NCBI RefSeq assembly: GCF_021227995.1
Contig: NZ_CP089301.1
Location: 620,001-684,000 of the forward strand
Reading direction: 5' to 3'
DNA from: Novosphingobium kaempferiae
GTDB lineage: Bacteria > Pseudomonadota > Alphaproteobacteria > Sphingomonadales > Sphingomonadaceae
DNA: 64,000 nt
Shown: one piece after another, positions 44,774 to 53,320 of the stretch
Numbering within the stretch: position 1 is the first letter of the stretch
Layout: each line of letters begins with the position of its first letter
Translations under genes and position numbers: made by a program
Notes under the pieces: model-generated
The model's database searches: none
Told to the model about the DNA's origin: nothing
Seen by the model: the letters and a program-made list of their open reading frames with translations, nothing else

Positions 44774-44935
44774 TTGTCGGGACTTAACGGGAAGTATACG
44801 TCCAAAGGACGGTTCCTTGTCGCGGCAATCGCCGCGATGACGGTCGTGATTATGGTCCTGGCTGCGCGCGCTATGATGCCTGAGAGGCAAGTGGACCGCA
44901 TGGTCGTGCCCCCGGCCCCTAAACACGGGCAATGA
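44774..44935 (+). CDS. Small single-pass membrane protein (53 aa)
   Basis: A TTG start at 44774 follows GGGAGG by five bases. The 53-residue product has a basic N-terminus (SGLNGKYTSKGRF), one clear membrane helix (LVAAIAAMTVVIMVLAARA) and a short Pro-rich tail ending APKHGQ. Size and topology match small inner-membrane regulators or lipoprotein-like anchors. Family unknown. Confidence 0.6.
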   Translation: MSGLNGKYTSKGRFLVAAIAAMTVVIMVLAARAMMPERQVDRMVVPPAPKHGQ

Positions 44936-45776
44936 CGCAAACGGATCGACCAGGATCAATTAGCAAACGGGTGATCCAAACAGTTTGATCAGCTTTCTGC
45001 GGACTTGGCCGGCGACCCTCATCCAGTCGCTTCTTCCGGAGCCTGGATACTCGGGCGCGGCCGCTGGGCATCTCGGCCCACTGCGACGGCCAGGCCCACC
45101 TTTCGGAGCACTCCGAATATGCGACGAACTGCATATCGATCAGGAACGCAAAAGCCGAAAGTTCCGTTGATCTCCCAAACAGAACAAGCCAGTCGCAGAC
45201 TTGTGGCCCAGCGACCAGTCACCCTCCCCCCGCGGCGCTGGGCCAGCACTTTCCTGAGGCAAAGAGCGCTGAAGGCCTCCTAATCCAAAACGACCGCTAT
45301 GCATGTGCGACATCCCCGGCTAAGGCCGACAAAAGGTGCTGTGACCTGGCCGGTTTGCAGCATCGTGGGTGTCAGGCTTGGTTTCCACCAGTCCCTGGGT
45401 CTGGCACCCACTCATTGTCTTTGAGCTGACGCCCGTAATTGGGGCATACCGACAGGAAAGTAGGTCCCGCGCGCAGAACTGTCGGTCATGTCGGGCAGCA
45501 TCGCCGTGAAGGTCGATCTTCATCGGCATCGCAGCAGCGAGCGCCAACCCGTCGTCGGCACTTCGGAGCCTACTCGAACTGGTCGGCGACAAGGGCCGAT
45601 CGACGTGGATTGTAGACACCGGATATGCGATCTATGACCCAGGTGACTGAAAGGCGCGCAGTATTGGCAGATCGGCTACGCGGTCGATCGAGAAGTGGGC
45701 GCGACCCGCTTGCAGCGATGATCTTGCCCTGCTGGGTATCGCCGCCGGCATCGCAAAGGCCGACGACACGGATGGC
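44936..45776. other. Gene-poor stretch upstream of the nuclease gene
   Basis: No supported gene. Between 45620 and 45776 all three plus-strand frames carry short protein-like pieces (MTQVTERRA; QYWQIGYAVDREVGATR; SIEKWARPACSDDLALLGIAAG). The last is in frame with the nuclease and ends at a TGA near 45648, so the nuclease may once have had a longer, now frameshifted N-terminus. Confidence 0.4.
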
Positions 45777-46676
45777 ATGAATGCCGAGCGCCGAACATGG
45801 CTGCGGGATGTCGCCAACGAGAATATCGAACCCGATGCTTGGTCCAATCGGGCTCGACAGTTGGCGGCCGACCTGCTTGACGGCGCCGGCCAATTACGCG
45901 CCGATCCGCAGGGATCGGCCGATGTGCTGGCGACTGACCTGGTATTGCGCAAGCGCTGGCCCGGCGCCTTTGTAACTGTACCGCCTCTTTCGGTGGAACA
46001 GCTAAGGGACCTGGTGACGGCCCTGCTCTCTTCCCCCAGCCCCGCCGAGGGTGAGCTCGAGCGCGCGGCAATCTGGCTGTCGGCACTCGATTTGCTCGTA
46101 AATCGGATATCCGCTGAACTCGTTCCCGACTTTGACAGCCTGGCGGTGATGCTCGAAGCCACACAATCGGCTTTCCGACGCTGGGTTTGGGATGCACGAC
46201 CGAACAGAAGGGAAATCGGTCCGGCGCGTTGGCTGATCGATTCCGAAGCACATGTTCAGGCCTTCCTTTGGGCGATCCTCGAGCCTCGTTTCGGGGACGA
46301 CCTGGTCGACGAGCAATATCTGCCGGGCTTCGGGCAGAAACAGCCACGCTTCGATTTCGGGGTCCGGAGGCTGAAGACCATAGTGGAGGTCAAGATGGCC
46401 CGCTCCGCGAGTGACTTCAGCAAGATCGAGGAGGAGTTCGCAGGGGATTTGGGTCTTTATTTCATGGACCTGCCGCGCTGGGGTCGGATGATTGTTTATA
46501 TTTACGATGACAGCAACGTCGCTCACTCCGAGCGCTACGACACTTTGCGCTCTGCACTTCGTCAACGAGACTTGCGAATACGAGATGTCATCTTCGTCCA
46601 GCGGCCGGGCATGATCCCGCCGCGGAACCGACGCGTCCCGTGGTCCCCGCTTGACGGTAGTTCAGCAGATACATAG
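45777..46676 (+). CDS. PD-(D/E)XK nuclease-domain protein, DpnII/MboI-like
   Basis: The 299-residue protein has a helical N-terminal part (residues 1-145) and a C-terminal nuclease core: SEAHVQAFLWAILEPRFGDDL, PRFDFGVRRLKTIVEVK and FAGDLGLYFM. The Asp of RFDFG and the Glu/Lys of VEVK give the PD-(D/E)XK metal and catalytic residues. Related domains occur in DpnII/MboI-type restriction enzymes and orphan defence nucleases. No methyltransferase gene is adjacent. ATG 45777 has a poor ribosome site, so the start is uncertain. Confidence 0.75.
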   Translation: MNAERRTWLRDVANENIEPDAWSNRARQLAADLLDGAGQLRADPQGSADVLATDLVLRKRWPGAFVTVPPLSVEQLRDLVTALLSSPSPAEGELERAAIWLSALDLLVNRISAELVPDFDSLAVMLEATQSAFRRWVWDARPNRREIGPARWLIDSEAHVQAFLWAILEPRFGDDLVDEQYLPGFGQKQPRFDFGVRRLKTIVEVKMARSASDFSKIEEEFAGDLGLYFMDLPRWGRMIVYIYDDSNVAHSERYDTLRSALRQRDLRIRDVIFVQRPGMIPPRNRRVPWSPLDGSSADT

Positions 46677-47011
46677 TCGTCTCGTTGTCGTCTTCCCGGT
46701 TCCGGGCGCCAGCAATGCGACGGCTGTGTCATCGGAAGGATCTTGAGGCTGGCCATTACGTAATTGGCGAACAACCACAGCAGCCAGCCTCCTGGTCGAG
46801 CCCGTCTGCCATCGCCGAGCGACTGATCAGCGCCGAGCGAAAATGCCGTAACACGCCGGAGCGTGGACGCTTCCTTTCACAGGATCCAGGTCTTTTACAG
46901 GATCCAGGCGAGCGTATCCAGGCATCGCCGGGCGACACGCACTTCGCCATGATTTCGGCCAATCAGATTTCCGACAACCCTACGTTGCCCTTTTGCGCCT
47001 TTGGCCCGATT
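46677..47011. other. Intergenic region with an 18-base tandem repeat
   Basis: It lies between convergent genes. TTTCACAGGATCCAGG (46875-46890) and TTTTACAGGATCCAGG (46893-46908) are near-identical copies 18 bases apart. No supported gene. Confidence 0.4.
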
Positions 47012-47281
47012 TCAGAGCGGAAGCAGCGAGAGCTGCATCTGGTCGTCATCCGACGAAGCGTCAGCAAAAGCGGCCTGCTTCTCCTTGCCCTTTGGCCCGG
47101 CGATCACCGTGCGGTCGGGCTCGATGAGATGCCGCGTGATCTCCACCTTCTCGCGGAGGCGCTGAAGCACTGCCGGGAAGATGTCGCGGAGCTGCCGACA
47201 GTCGCCTTGCGTGGCATCGGCGCGATCGGCCTGCTCGAAGCAATGCTGTGCCAGCGCGATCAGTTCTTCGTCGGTCACCAT
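47012..47281 (-). CDS. Hypothetical protein (89 aa)
   Basis: From ATG 47281 the product is helical and acidic at the start (MVTDEELIALAQHCFEQADRA), then LRDIFPAVLQRLREKVEITRHL and a polar tail ending DQMQLSLLPL. Such a C-terminal QLSLLPL motif resembles a clamp-binding peptide (QLxLxLF type), though it is not exact. The ATG overlaps the stop of the upstream gene (ATGGTGA). Confidence 0.6.
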   Translation of the reverse strand: MVTDEELIALAQHCFEQADRADATQGDCRQLRDIFPAVLQRLREKVEITRHLIEPDRTVIAGPKGKEKQAAFADASSDDDQMQLSLLPL

Positions 47282-47460
47282 GACACCCAATCCAGTTCGG
47301 CGGCGTCGACGGCTTCGAACATCTCCGGATCGGCGCCGGTGTCGCCCAGGCGCTTGCGCACCGCATCCGGGGTGCCGTCTCTTGGAAAACCGCGATCCGA
47401 CTTTGCGATGGACGCAAGCTGACCGACGAACCGCCCCGCTCGGTTTGTTCCAGGATCCAT
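47275..47460 (-). CDS. Hypothetical protein (61 aa), start uncertain
   Basis: The frame carries GRFVGQLASIAKSDRGFPRDG, then DAVRKRLGDTGADPEMFEAV and ends ELDWVSW. Protein-like sequence continues upstream of ATG 47460 (SLRDQNEVAAFWS) to a stop near 47543 without a usable start, so the N-terminus may be lost or begin with a rare codon. It overlaps the next gene by seven bases. Confidence 0.5.
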   Translation of the reverse strand: MDPGTNRAGRFVGQLASIAKSDRGFPRDGTPDAVRKRLGDTGADPEMFEAVDAAELDWVSW

Positions 47461-47557
47461 CGACCAAAAGGCAGCGACTTCGTTCTGGTCCCGCAGGCTC
47501 CAAGGTCGAGCGGGCCATCCATTCTGGCGAGGTGGGGCATTTCAGAATCACTCCATC

Positions 47558-47752
47558 TTGGAATGCAAGGAAGGCGTCGATGTCGGCGTGCAATGCGCCT
47601 GCAGCCATACCGCCCGGCTCGATCCGAAGGCCACCTCCAAAAGCTGCATTACAAAGGGCCTCGACACCCGCATGCCGGCCATCAAGGCGCGGCTGAAGTC
47701 CAGGGCGTGCGGACGTCGTGACGTCGAATGCTTGCCGGTGGAGCGCGACTGA
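47558..47752 (+). CDS. Small Cys-containing protein (64 aa)
   Basis: The product has CKEGVDVGVQCACSHTARLD near the start and RACGRRDVECLPVE at the end, reminiscent of zinc-ribbon proteins, although one expected Cys of the second knuckle is Ser or Arg (LKSRACGRR). It ends with TGATG, so the next gene starts on its stop codon. Metal binding is inferred only. Confidence 0.5.
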   Translation: MECKEGVDVGVQCACSHTARLDPKATSKSCITKGLDTRMPAIKARLKSRACGRRDVECLPVERD

Positions 47753-47958
47753 TGGCCTGCCGGATTTGCACCACGAACGACCACGAGGCGCTGACCGACG
47801 AGCTTGCGCAGGAGATGTGGGCGTCGTGCATCGACAGCGACCCCGGCAGCGAATGGGAACCGTGGGAACTGGCCGGGCCTTATTGGCAGCGGATGTTCCG
47901 GCAATATGCCGCCGCGTTCCTGAAGGTCGCGCATCGCGACCCCGCGCACGATGGCTAA
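47752..47958 (+). CDS. Hypothetical protein (68 aa)
   Basis: Starting at the TGATG overlap, the product reads MACRICTTNDHEALTDELAQ, then EWEPWELAGPYWQRMFRQYAAAF. It is acidic and aromatic-rich with one CxxC-like pair at the N-terminus. Its TAA lies within ATGGCTAA, which also opens the following broken gene, so the three genes were probably translated as a coupled series. Confidence 0.6.
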   Translation: MACRICTTNDHEALTDELAQEMWASCIDSDPGSEWEPWELAGPYWQRMFRQYAAAFLKVAHRDPAHDG

Positions 47959-48252
47959 GGCGTCCATTCCGCCGCCCTCGCCCTCTCGCATGAACGACTC
48001 GCGATTGACATCCTCGACGCCGCGGCCGTAGAGGCGGACAAGGCACCGATTTCGCCGCGACCCGAAGTGCGCCTGGCGCTGGCGTGGCTGGCAATCAATG
48101 GCGTCGTCGAAGGGTCGCGGGTCGAGTGGTTCTGGACCTTCCTGACGAAACCGCCGGGTAACCACGGCATGGACCCGTACTGCAGGACCCGCAACTTTCA
48201 GATCCACCTCAATCGGTGGAAGCTTGTGGCCGGCGGGAATGCTCGACGGTGA
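47951..48252 (+). pseudogene. Frameshifted hypothetical plasmid gene
   Basis: ATG 47951 opens MAKASIPPPSPS, coupled to the preceding stop. Near 47988 the sense shifts frame and continues as HERLAIDILDAAAVEADKAP, PEVRLALAWLAINGVVEGS and FLTKPPGNHGMDPYCRTRNFQ to the stop at 48252. One missing base or two extra bases explain it. The second part has no start codon of its own. Function unknown. Confidence 0.6.
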
Positions 48253-48285
48253 TAGATTTTCGCGGCCGGACATGGAGATCAATGG

Positions 48286-48552
48286 ATGGTCCTGCTCGCG
48301 CACGCGGCGCGAGTGCTGGCTTACGAACGAACCGCTGAGGAGCGCGACGATCTCGCGCCGATGGCGCAAGAGTATCTGAAGCGCGATGTCCGCGCCGTGC
48401 TTACCGCCCTGCTCGATGCGACGCCCGACGTCGGCATCCCCGGCGAAAAGCTGCTCGGCGACGAACGCGGTCATTGTGTTGATCGCGCCGACATGACCGC
48501 AGCTTGGGGCGCCATGATCGATGTAATTCTGGACAAGGGTATCAGCGCCTGA
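48286..48552 (+). CDS. Hypothetical protein (88 aa)
   Basis: GGAG eight bases before ATG 48286 supports the start. The helical product (LLAHAARVLAYERTAEERDD, YLKRDVRAVLTALLDATPD, DMTAAWGAMIDVIL) has no known motif. It follows the broken gene by 33 bases and closes this small plus-strand operon. Confidence 0.65.
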   Translation: MVLLAHAARVLAYERTAEERDDLAPMAQEYLKRDVRAVLTALLDATPDVGIPGEKLLGDERGHCVDRADMTAAWGAMIDVILDKGISA

Positions 48553-48663
48553 TTTCGTCTTTAAATTGTCGCAGCGCTGACGCATGATCCAGTTGCGACC
48601 CGAAGCGTTATGCCCTTGCAATCAACTGGCCCGGCCTGCCCCGCAGTGCTGGGCCATCTTGCT

Positions 48664-48798
48664 TTATCGGGTAGCGGCAAAGAGGATGCCGCCGAGTATG
48701 GCCCAGAGCGCAATGTCGAGACCAACTATCCAGTAAAACCTGCCAGAGCGGCGGCCCTGCTTTGCGGCGTAGTACTCAATTTTGGACGCGTGAGGCAG
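48664..48798 (-). CDS. Possible tiny tail-anchored membrane protein (44 aa)
   Basis: A frame ending at 48664 gives KIEYYAAKQGRRSGRFYWIV and a hydrophobic tail (GLDIALWAILGGILFAATR). No ATG, GTG or TTG precedes it; a CTG at 48798 sits six bases after GGGGAG. It could also be the remnant of a longer gene. Confidence 0.3.
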   Translation of the reverse strand: MPHASKIEYYAAKQGRRSGRFYWIVGLDIALWAILGGILFAATR

Positions 48799-49300
48799 TC
48801 TGTGCTCCCCGGATAGGACAAGCAGGTAACCAGCGGGCGGCAATTTCCGTTGTTCCGAGAAAGGTTCAGTGCCTGGCTTTTGCAACCGATGCGGCGGCAA
48901 TCCCGGAATGTTGACAACGGGTCTCAGCTTTCGCGGCGCGAAGGGAGATGCGTGAAAACATGGCCCTGGGTGACCCGTCAGACACTTGCAGCGGAGGTAG
49001 CTACAGGCGGGCTTGTGCCTCGTCTTTCCGTCGGATGGGACTATGTCGCCGATCCCGCCGAGAAGTGGCACCCTTGGTGGATCGCATCGCGCCTCTTGCT
49101 CCGAGCATTGCAAAAAGCGGATTTACTAGTTTGCGCGGAGAGGCGGTTTGGAACCGCGCGCGGGCGCTGAAACTGCGGGGAACACACGCTTTATGATTAA
49201 GCAGGCGGAGTGAGCTGTCGCATGGAAAGGTCGGCACCGGGCTCAGGCTGGCCCCAGATCGTGCCATCGTTGCCCGCATAAGGCAGCGGGGTTGCCAGCC
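48799..49300. other. Gene-poor stretch
   Basis: No supported gene. A plus-strand frame (48850-49170) is open but has no ribosome site and an unconvincing product. Confidence 0.35.
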
Positions 49301-49594
49301 TCACGGCAAGGGATCCAGCTGCGACAGGATGGAGCCGCGCACAGCGACCAAGCCGTCAGCGGCCTGGTCCCGATAGTTCGTCCAGTCTTCGCCGGGCGGA
49401 GTGATACTGATCGCCAGTTCGCGGACCAGCGGCTCGTTATGATCGAACGCCACCCGCATCACCGCCTCGATCAGCCGCGCCATCTTGAAACCGCTTTCGA
49501 CCTGCACAAACGTGCCGTGCTGGTCGACCTGTTCACCGGTAAGGTAGCGAAGCTGCTCAACGGCCGCATCGACAAGCTTTTGGCGGTATTCCAT
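49301..49594 (-). CDS. Hypothetical protein (97 aa)
   Basis: GAAAGGA precedes ATG 49594. The product MEYRQKLVDAAVEQLRYLTG, then VESGFKMARLIEAVMRVAFDH and AISITPPGEDWTNYRDQA looks like a folded, mixed alpha/beta plasmid protein. No family is recognised. Confidence 0.65.
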   Translation of the reverse strand: MEYRQKLVDAAVEQLRYLTGEQVDQHGTFVQVESGFKMARLIEAVMRVAFDHNEPLVRELAISITPPGEDWTNYRDQAADGLVAVRGSILSQLDPLP

Positions 49595-50374
49595 CGGTCG
49601 GTCCTTTCAGCAGATGACAATAGAGCTGGATAAGAGGGAACGAACGGCTAGGCGTGGCAACTGCAGATTCCGGGCGACGAATAGTGCAAAGAGTTCCGGG
49701 ACAACTCAAGCCCAGGCTGGCCGCCTGCGATGGCGCTTCACAGCAGCGCTTGTCGGCGCCGGACAGGTCGAAGCCCTCGTCGCGCGCCATTTACCGCGCC
49801 GTCCCCCGCAGGGCGATACCTTTATGGGAGTGCGATGTTCCTTCCAGTCCCGCGAAATTCCTGCAGCGCCGGAAAAGCACGGCTCGGGCAACGAGACCCT
49901 TTTCTATAGCTCGCTCGGGAGGATCGGGCTCGGTCGATCGCACAGAGACCGAGCTGCGCTGATCGCCCGGCTGGGAGTTGCGGGACTGGTGGTTATCGAA
50001 CGGATCGATCAATATCGTGCTGTCAGGCTGACGCGTTCGCCAACGAGGTCGCGCAAGCGCGGACCCCGGTGGACTGGATGGCGTGAGCGAACGTGGATTG
50101 AACGGCTGTGATACGTAATGACCGCCGGGCACATCTACGGTGCGTGTGATCCTGGAGGTTGTGGGTCAGGCCGTCGATGACAACACATCAGCGAGCAGGC
50201 ATGGCTTGGATCCGCGCGTTCTGCCCAGCGCTTTACATGGAAGAAGAAGCAAGTTGGCCGCGAGTTCTCAGCACCCCGTCGCTTGACCCGGTGCTCCCAC
50301 CATTCTTGTTTTGTAAATGATGGCGAGTTATATCGGGGAAACGAACGCGGCCGGTGTCGCGTTATGGGAAAGTG
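49595..50374. other. Gene-poor stretch
   Basis: No supported gene. The plus-strand frame around 49950-50040 has a winged-helix-like piece (ALIARLGVAGLVVIERIDQY), possibly the end of a lost regulator, but no start or upstream helix-turn-helix is visible. Confidence 0.35.
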
Positions 50375-50638
50375 ATGAGCGACGTAGAGACCCTGGTGCT
50401 GACGACCGTGAACGCCCCTTACGGGGTGGACCTGTCCGCGCATCAACTCGCCGCCCTTATTGCCGACCCCGGCAGTGCTCACGAATTCAACGCGTCGGTT
50501 TTTGCGTTCTTTTCCGAGGTTTCTCCCGCGCTTCAGCAGCAATTCATAGCCGGCATGGGCGTGGATAGCGAGCAGGTAAGTGCCGTGGCTAGTCAGTTCG
50601 CGCAGCTTTCCGGTTACACGCTTCCTCTGGCTGCCTGA
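50375..50638 (+). CDS. Hypothetical protein, candidate antitoxin partner (87 aa)
   Basis: The product reads MSDVETLVLTTVNAPYGVDL, then FFSEVSPALQQQFIAGMGVD and QVSAVASQFAQLSGYTLPL. It is acidic and helical with no DNA-binding motif that I recognise. It ends five bases before the AbiEii-type toxin gene, the position normally held by an antitoxin, although it does not resemble AbiEi. The ribosome site GGGAAAG is close to ATG 50375. Confidence 0.65.
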   Translation: MSDVETLVLTTVNAPYGVDLSAHQLAALIADPGSAHEFNASVFAFFSEVSPALQQQFIAGMGVDSEQVSAVASQFAQLSGYTLPLAA

Positions 50639-50643
50639 ATACA

Positions 50644-51315
50644 ATGGTAGCGCGGCGGCCCAGTGAATGGCCGGTCCTGTTCGACATCATGATTGAATTG
50701 CTGGACCGGCTGCGTGAAAGCACGGGCATCAGGCCATCGTGGAGCTTTGGTGGCGGAACTGCGCTTATGCTGCAGATCGATCATCGCGAGAGCCATGACA
50801 TCGACGTGTTCATCGACGATCCACAGCTGCTTGCCTATCTCAACCCGGAAACTCAGGAGTATGCGCTCTCGCGGCACCCGGACAGTTACGAGACGGATGG
50901 CACGCGGGCATTGAAGCTTGCGTTCGAAAGTCTCGGCGAAATCGACTTCATCTGCTGTCACCCCATCCTCGATCGCTCAGCGAACCGAAAGGACATACGG
51001 GGACAGCCCGTGGACCTTGAAACGCCGGCGGAGATCATCGCGAAGAAGGTCTATTTTCGGGGTCGGAATTTCCAACCCCGGGACATGTTCGATCTTGCCG
51101 CCGTGACGGAAAGCCATGGCATGGATTACGTTGCCGCAGCGCTTAGGGAATGCGGCGCGGATCGCTGCGAGATCGCGCTCGCGACAATAAGGCAAGTCAA
51201 CCCGAAAGCGGTCGAGGCGATCACGAGCCAACTGATGTACCGTGAGCACAATCGGCACCTCATCGCCCTCGCTCACTCGATATCCCGATCGGCTCTGGAA
51301 GCTGCTCTCGCCTGA
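50644..51315 (+). CDS. AbiEii/AbiGii-type nucleotidyltransferase toxin
   Basis: The 223-residue protein has the minimal nucleotidyltransferase core WSFGGGTALMLQIDHRESHDIDVFI, where GG-T and the DID Asp pair bind nucleotide and metal, then LETPAEIIAKKVYFRGRNFQ with the second-half Lys and PRDMFDLAAV with the late Asp. These are the four motifs of the AbiEii family, which adds nucleotides to RNA targets. It is intact, unlike the copy at 34333, and paired with the small gene five bases upstream. Confidence 0.82.
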   Translation: MVARRPSEWPVLFDIMIELLDRLRESTGIRPSWSFGGGTALMLQIDHRESHDIDVFIDDPQLLAYLNPETQEYALSRHPDSYETDGTRALKLAFESLGEIDFICCHPILDRSANRKDIRGQPVDLETPAEIIAKKVYFRGRNFQPRDMFDLAAVTESHGMDYVAAALRECGADRCEIALATIRQVNPKAVEAITSQLMYREHNRHLIALAHSISRSALEAALA

Positions 51316-51532
51316 GCACGAACCTGCCCTATTTTTGCGCCATTGGCGCAGCGCGGGGCCCTACCTGACCGCCTCTTCCAGTTGGTATCGTGGCGATCAT
51401 CGCGCCACAGCGCTGGCCATATCGCCAGCCTCGCCGGACCCGCGCTTTTGTGGCTAGTTTGGTGCAACAGCCAGGTGGGAAGCGACACTTCTCCCGTGGT
51501 CCGGAGGACCGCAGGAGAAGCTGGTTGCGCTA

Positions 51533-51736
51533 TCAGACGATCACGCGACGGGTGAGATTGGGGATGCGAACATTGTCGTAGGCACTCAAGACCGACATCT
51601 CGAGCGCGTCGCGCTGAGCGCGATACCAGTCGCTGGCCTCGACATTGTAAGTCTCCGTAGCATATGGTTCGCCGCCGCTCGAGAATTCGACGTCGACGGT
51701 GAAGCTGTGCAACTCGGTCTGGGCAGAAATGTGCAT
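51533..51736 (-). CDS. Small hypothetical plasmid protein (67 aa)
   Basis: AAAGGATC lies upstream of ATG 51736. The beta-rich product HISAQTELHSFTVDVEFSSGG, then TYNVEASDWYRAQRDALEMS is a small unnamed protein. It lies downstream of the DUF932 gene, separated by a strong terminator, so it probably has its own promoter. Confidence 0.6.
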   Translation of the reverse strand: MHISAQTELHSFTVDVEFSSGGEPYATETYNVEASDWYRAQRDALEMSVLSAYDNVRIPNLTRRVIV

Positions 51737-51761
51737 GATTTGATCCTTTCGCAACGAAAAG

Positions 51762-51789
51762 GGCGGCTCCGACCTAGGTCGAAGCCGCC
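51762..51789 (-). terminator. Intrinsic terminator after the DUF932 gene
   Basis: GGCGGCTCCGACCT (51762-51775) and AGGTCGAAGCCGCC (51776-51789) pair at 13 of 14 positions, and on the minus strand the stem is followed by CTTTTCG. It lies 97 bases after the DUF932 stop, a classic terminator layout apart from a short T-run. Confidence 0.7.
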
Positions 51790-51885
51790 TCGCGATGGGT
51801 CATTGGGAAGATTGGAGGACCGTCGGTCCGGTGGTGGACACGGGCAATGCGGAGAGCCTTGGCGGAGCCCTTCCGAAAGGTGACC

Positions 51886-53082
51886 TCAGTTCGCCTTGGC
51901 GAAGAGCTTGCGCGCCTTTCCTTCGATTTCGAGCCTTGTGTCCTGATGGGACTTCGCCCGCGCGTGAGCGGTGATGCCCTGAACGAAGTCGAACAGGCTG
52001 GCGGGCGGGTGCCCCTCCTCGGCGATCACCGATTGGATGATCTTTGCCGTGTCGGACTTGGAGAAGCCGTTTTTGCGCAGGAAATTTTCGCGATCTTCAC
52101 CGGTGCGTGCGACGATACGGCCACGTGCTGTCCTGATGCCTTCGACGAAGCTCGAGGCTGAGCTGTCGGCAAAGGTCTCGAGAGCGGGTGCGGCTTCATG
52201 GGCAAAACGGTTGGCTGCGAACTTGGAATGCCGGATCGAGATCTCCTTGAAATTTTCAACGCCCCACAAGTTGCGGTTCATACACACGGCGCGGAGGTAA
52301 AAAGTCGCGACTCCCAAAGTCTTGGAGCCGACTTCTGAGTTCCAGCAATAGAAGCCTCTAAAGAAGAGATCGGGCTCACCATTGGGCAATTTGCCAGCTT
52401 CGATGGGATGCGTGTCGTCGACCAGGAACAGGAAAACATCCCGATCCGATGCGTAGAGCGTAGTCGTCTCGCGGGTGACGTCCACATAGGGGTTGTATTG
52501 CATGGAACCCCAGTCGAGGACGCCGGGCACCTTCCAGCGTGTATCCGAAACGCCATTGCCAGCGATCTTCATGGCGGCTGCGACCAGCTCGTGATCCCAG
52601 ATGCGTCCGTAATCAGGGCCGGTAACGGCCCGCAGTTCGGCGCGGCCTTCATGGGTCTTGAGCAATTTCACTTGTTCGTCCCGGTGGCTGAGCAGGCCGT
52701 GCTGGAGATTGATCCCGGCAAGAGCCGCCGGAAGATTGCGGAGATAGGAGGCGGGTGCGCCCACCAGACTGGAGAGCTGGCCGAAGGACCAGTTTGTCGG
52801 CGCGATCGGTTCCGCCTCGCCCGGAACGATAAGGCTCAGGCGCTCGGGGTTATCCATGCTCGCCTCGATACGCACGTCGCGGCTTTCGACCACGCGAGTG
52901 TGAGCGCGTTCGGCGCGGCGGCGCACATTGTCGTAAAGCGCATCGAGCGACAGGAACTTCTCGTCATCGGGACGCGAAAACCATTCGGACGAAACCCGCC
53001 CGATGTTGCGACCGCGGGTGATATCGACCTTGTATGCTCCGGAATCTCGAGGCGCATCATTTTGCTGAGCAAGCGTTGCCAT
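51886..53082 (-). CDS. DUF932 plasmid/phage protein
   Basis: The 398-residue protein matches DUF932: FSFGQLSSLVGAP-like segment (WSFGQLSSLVGAPASYLRNL), VTGPDYGRIWDHELVAA, RDVFLFLVDDTHPIEAG and FFRGFYCWNSEVGSKTLG. The family is common on plasmids and phages next to partition and helicase genes; its molecular role is unknown. AAGGAG lies eight bases before ATG 53082. Confidence 0.88.
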   Translation of the reverse strand: MATLAQQNDAPRDSGAYKVDITRGRNIGRVSSEWFSRPDDEKFLSLDALYDNVRRRAERAHTRVVESRDVRIEASMDNPERLSLIVPGEAEPIAPTNWSFGQLSSLVGAPASYLRNLPAALAGINLQHGLLSHRDEQVKLLKTHEGRAELRAVTGPDYGRIWDHELVAAAMKIAGNGVSDTRWKVPGVLDWGSMQYNPYVDVTRETTTLYASDRDVFLFLVDDTHPIEAGKLPNGEPDLFFRGFYCWNSEVGSKTLGVATFYLRAVCMNRNLWGVENFKEISIRHSKFAANRFAHEAAPALETFADSSASSFVEGIRTARGRIVARTGEDRENFLRKNGFSKSDTAKIIQSVIAEEGHPPASLFDFVQGITAHARAKSHQDTRLEIEGKARKLFAKAN

Positions 53083-53320
53083 GAGAGGATCTCCTTGATG
53101 TGAAGGCCAATCCGCTTCGGACAGGCCAATTCATCCCCACCCCCTTCCCTCCACCCACCGTTGGCGCCGAGAATTCAGTCGAAGGCGGCTTGCCTGCTCA
53201 GCCATTCGTGAAGCAGGCGCCCGTCAGGATCATATTGCGAGCCGATGGATGTCGGCATGGGTCACCCGTCATGACCTCGACGCGCTCTGAGCTGTTGGCG
53301 GGCCAGAGCCGTCCCCCAAA

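Noticed and set aside
47548..48621. 357-codon minus-strand frame
   Set aside because: Runs antisense to the series of coupled small plus-strand genes that have better starts and compositions.
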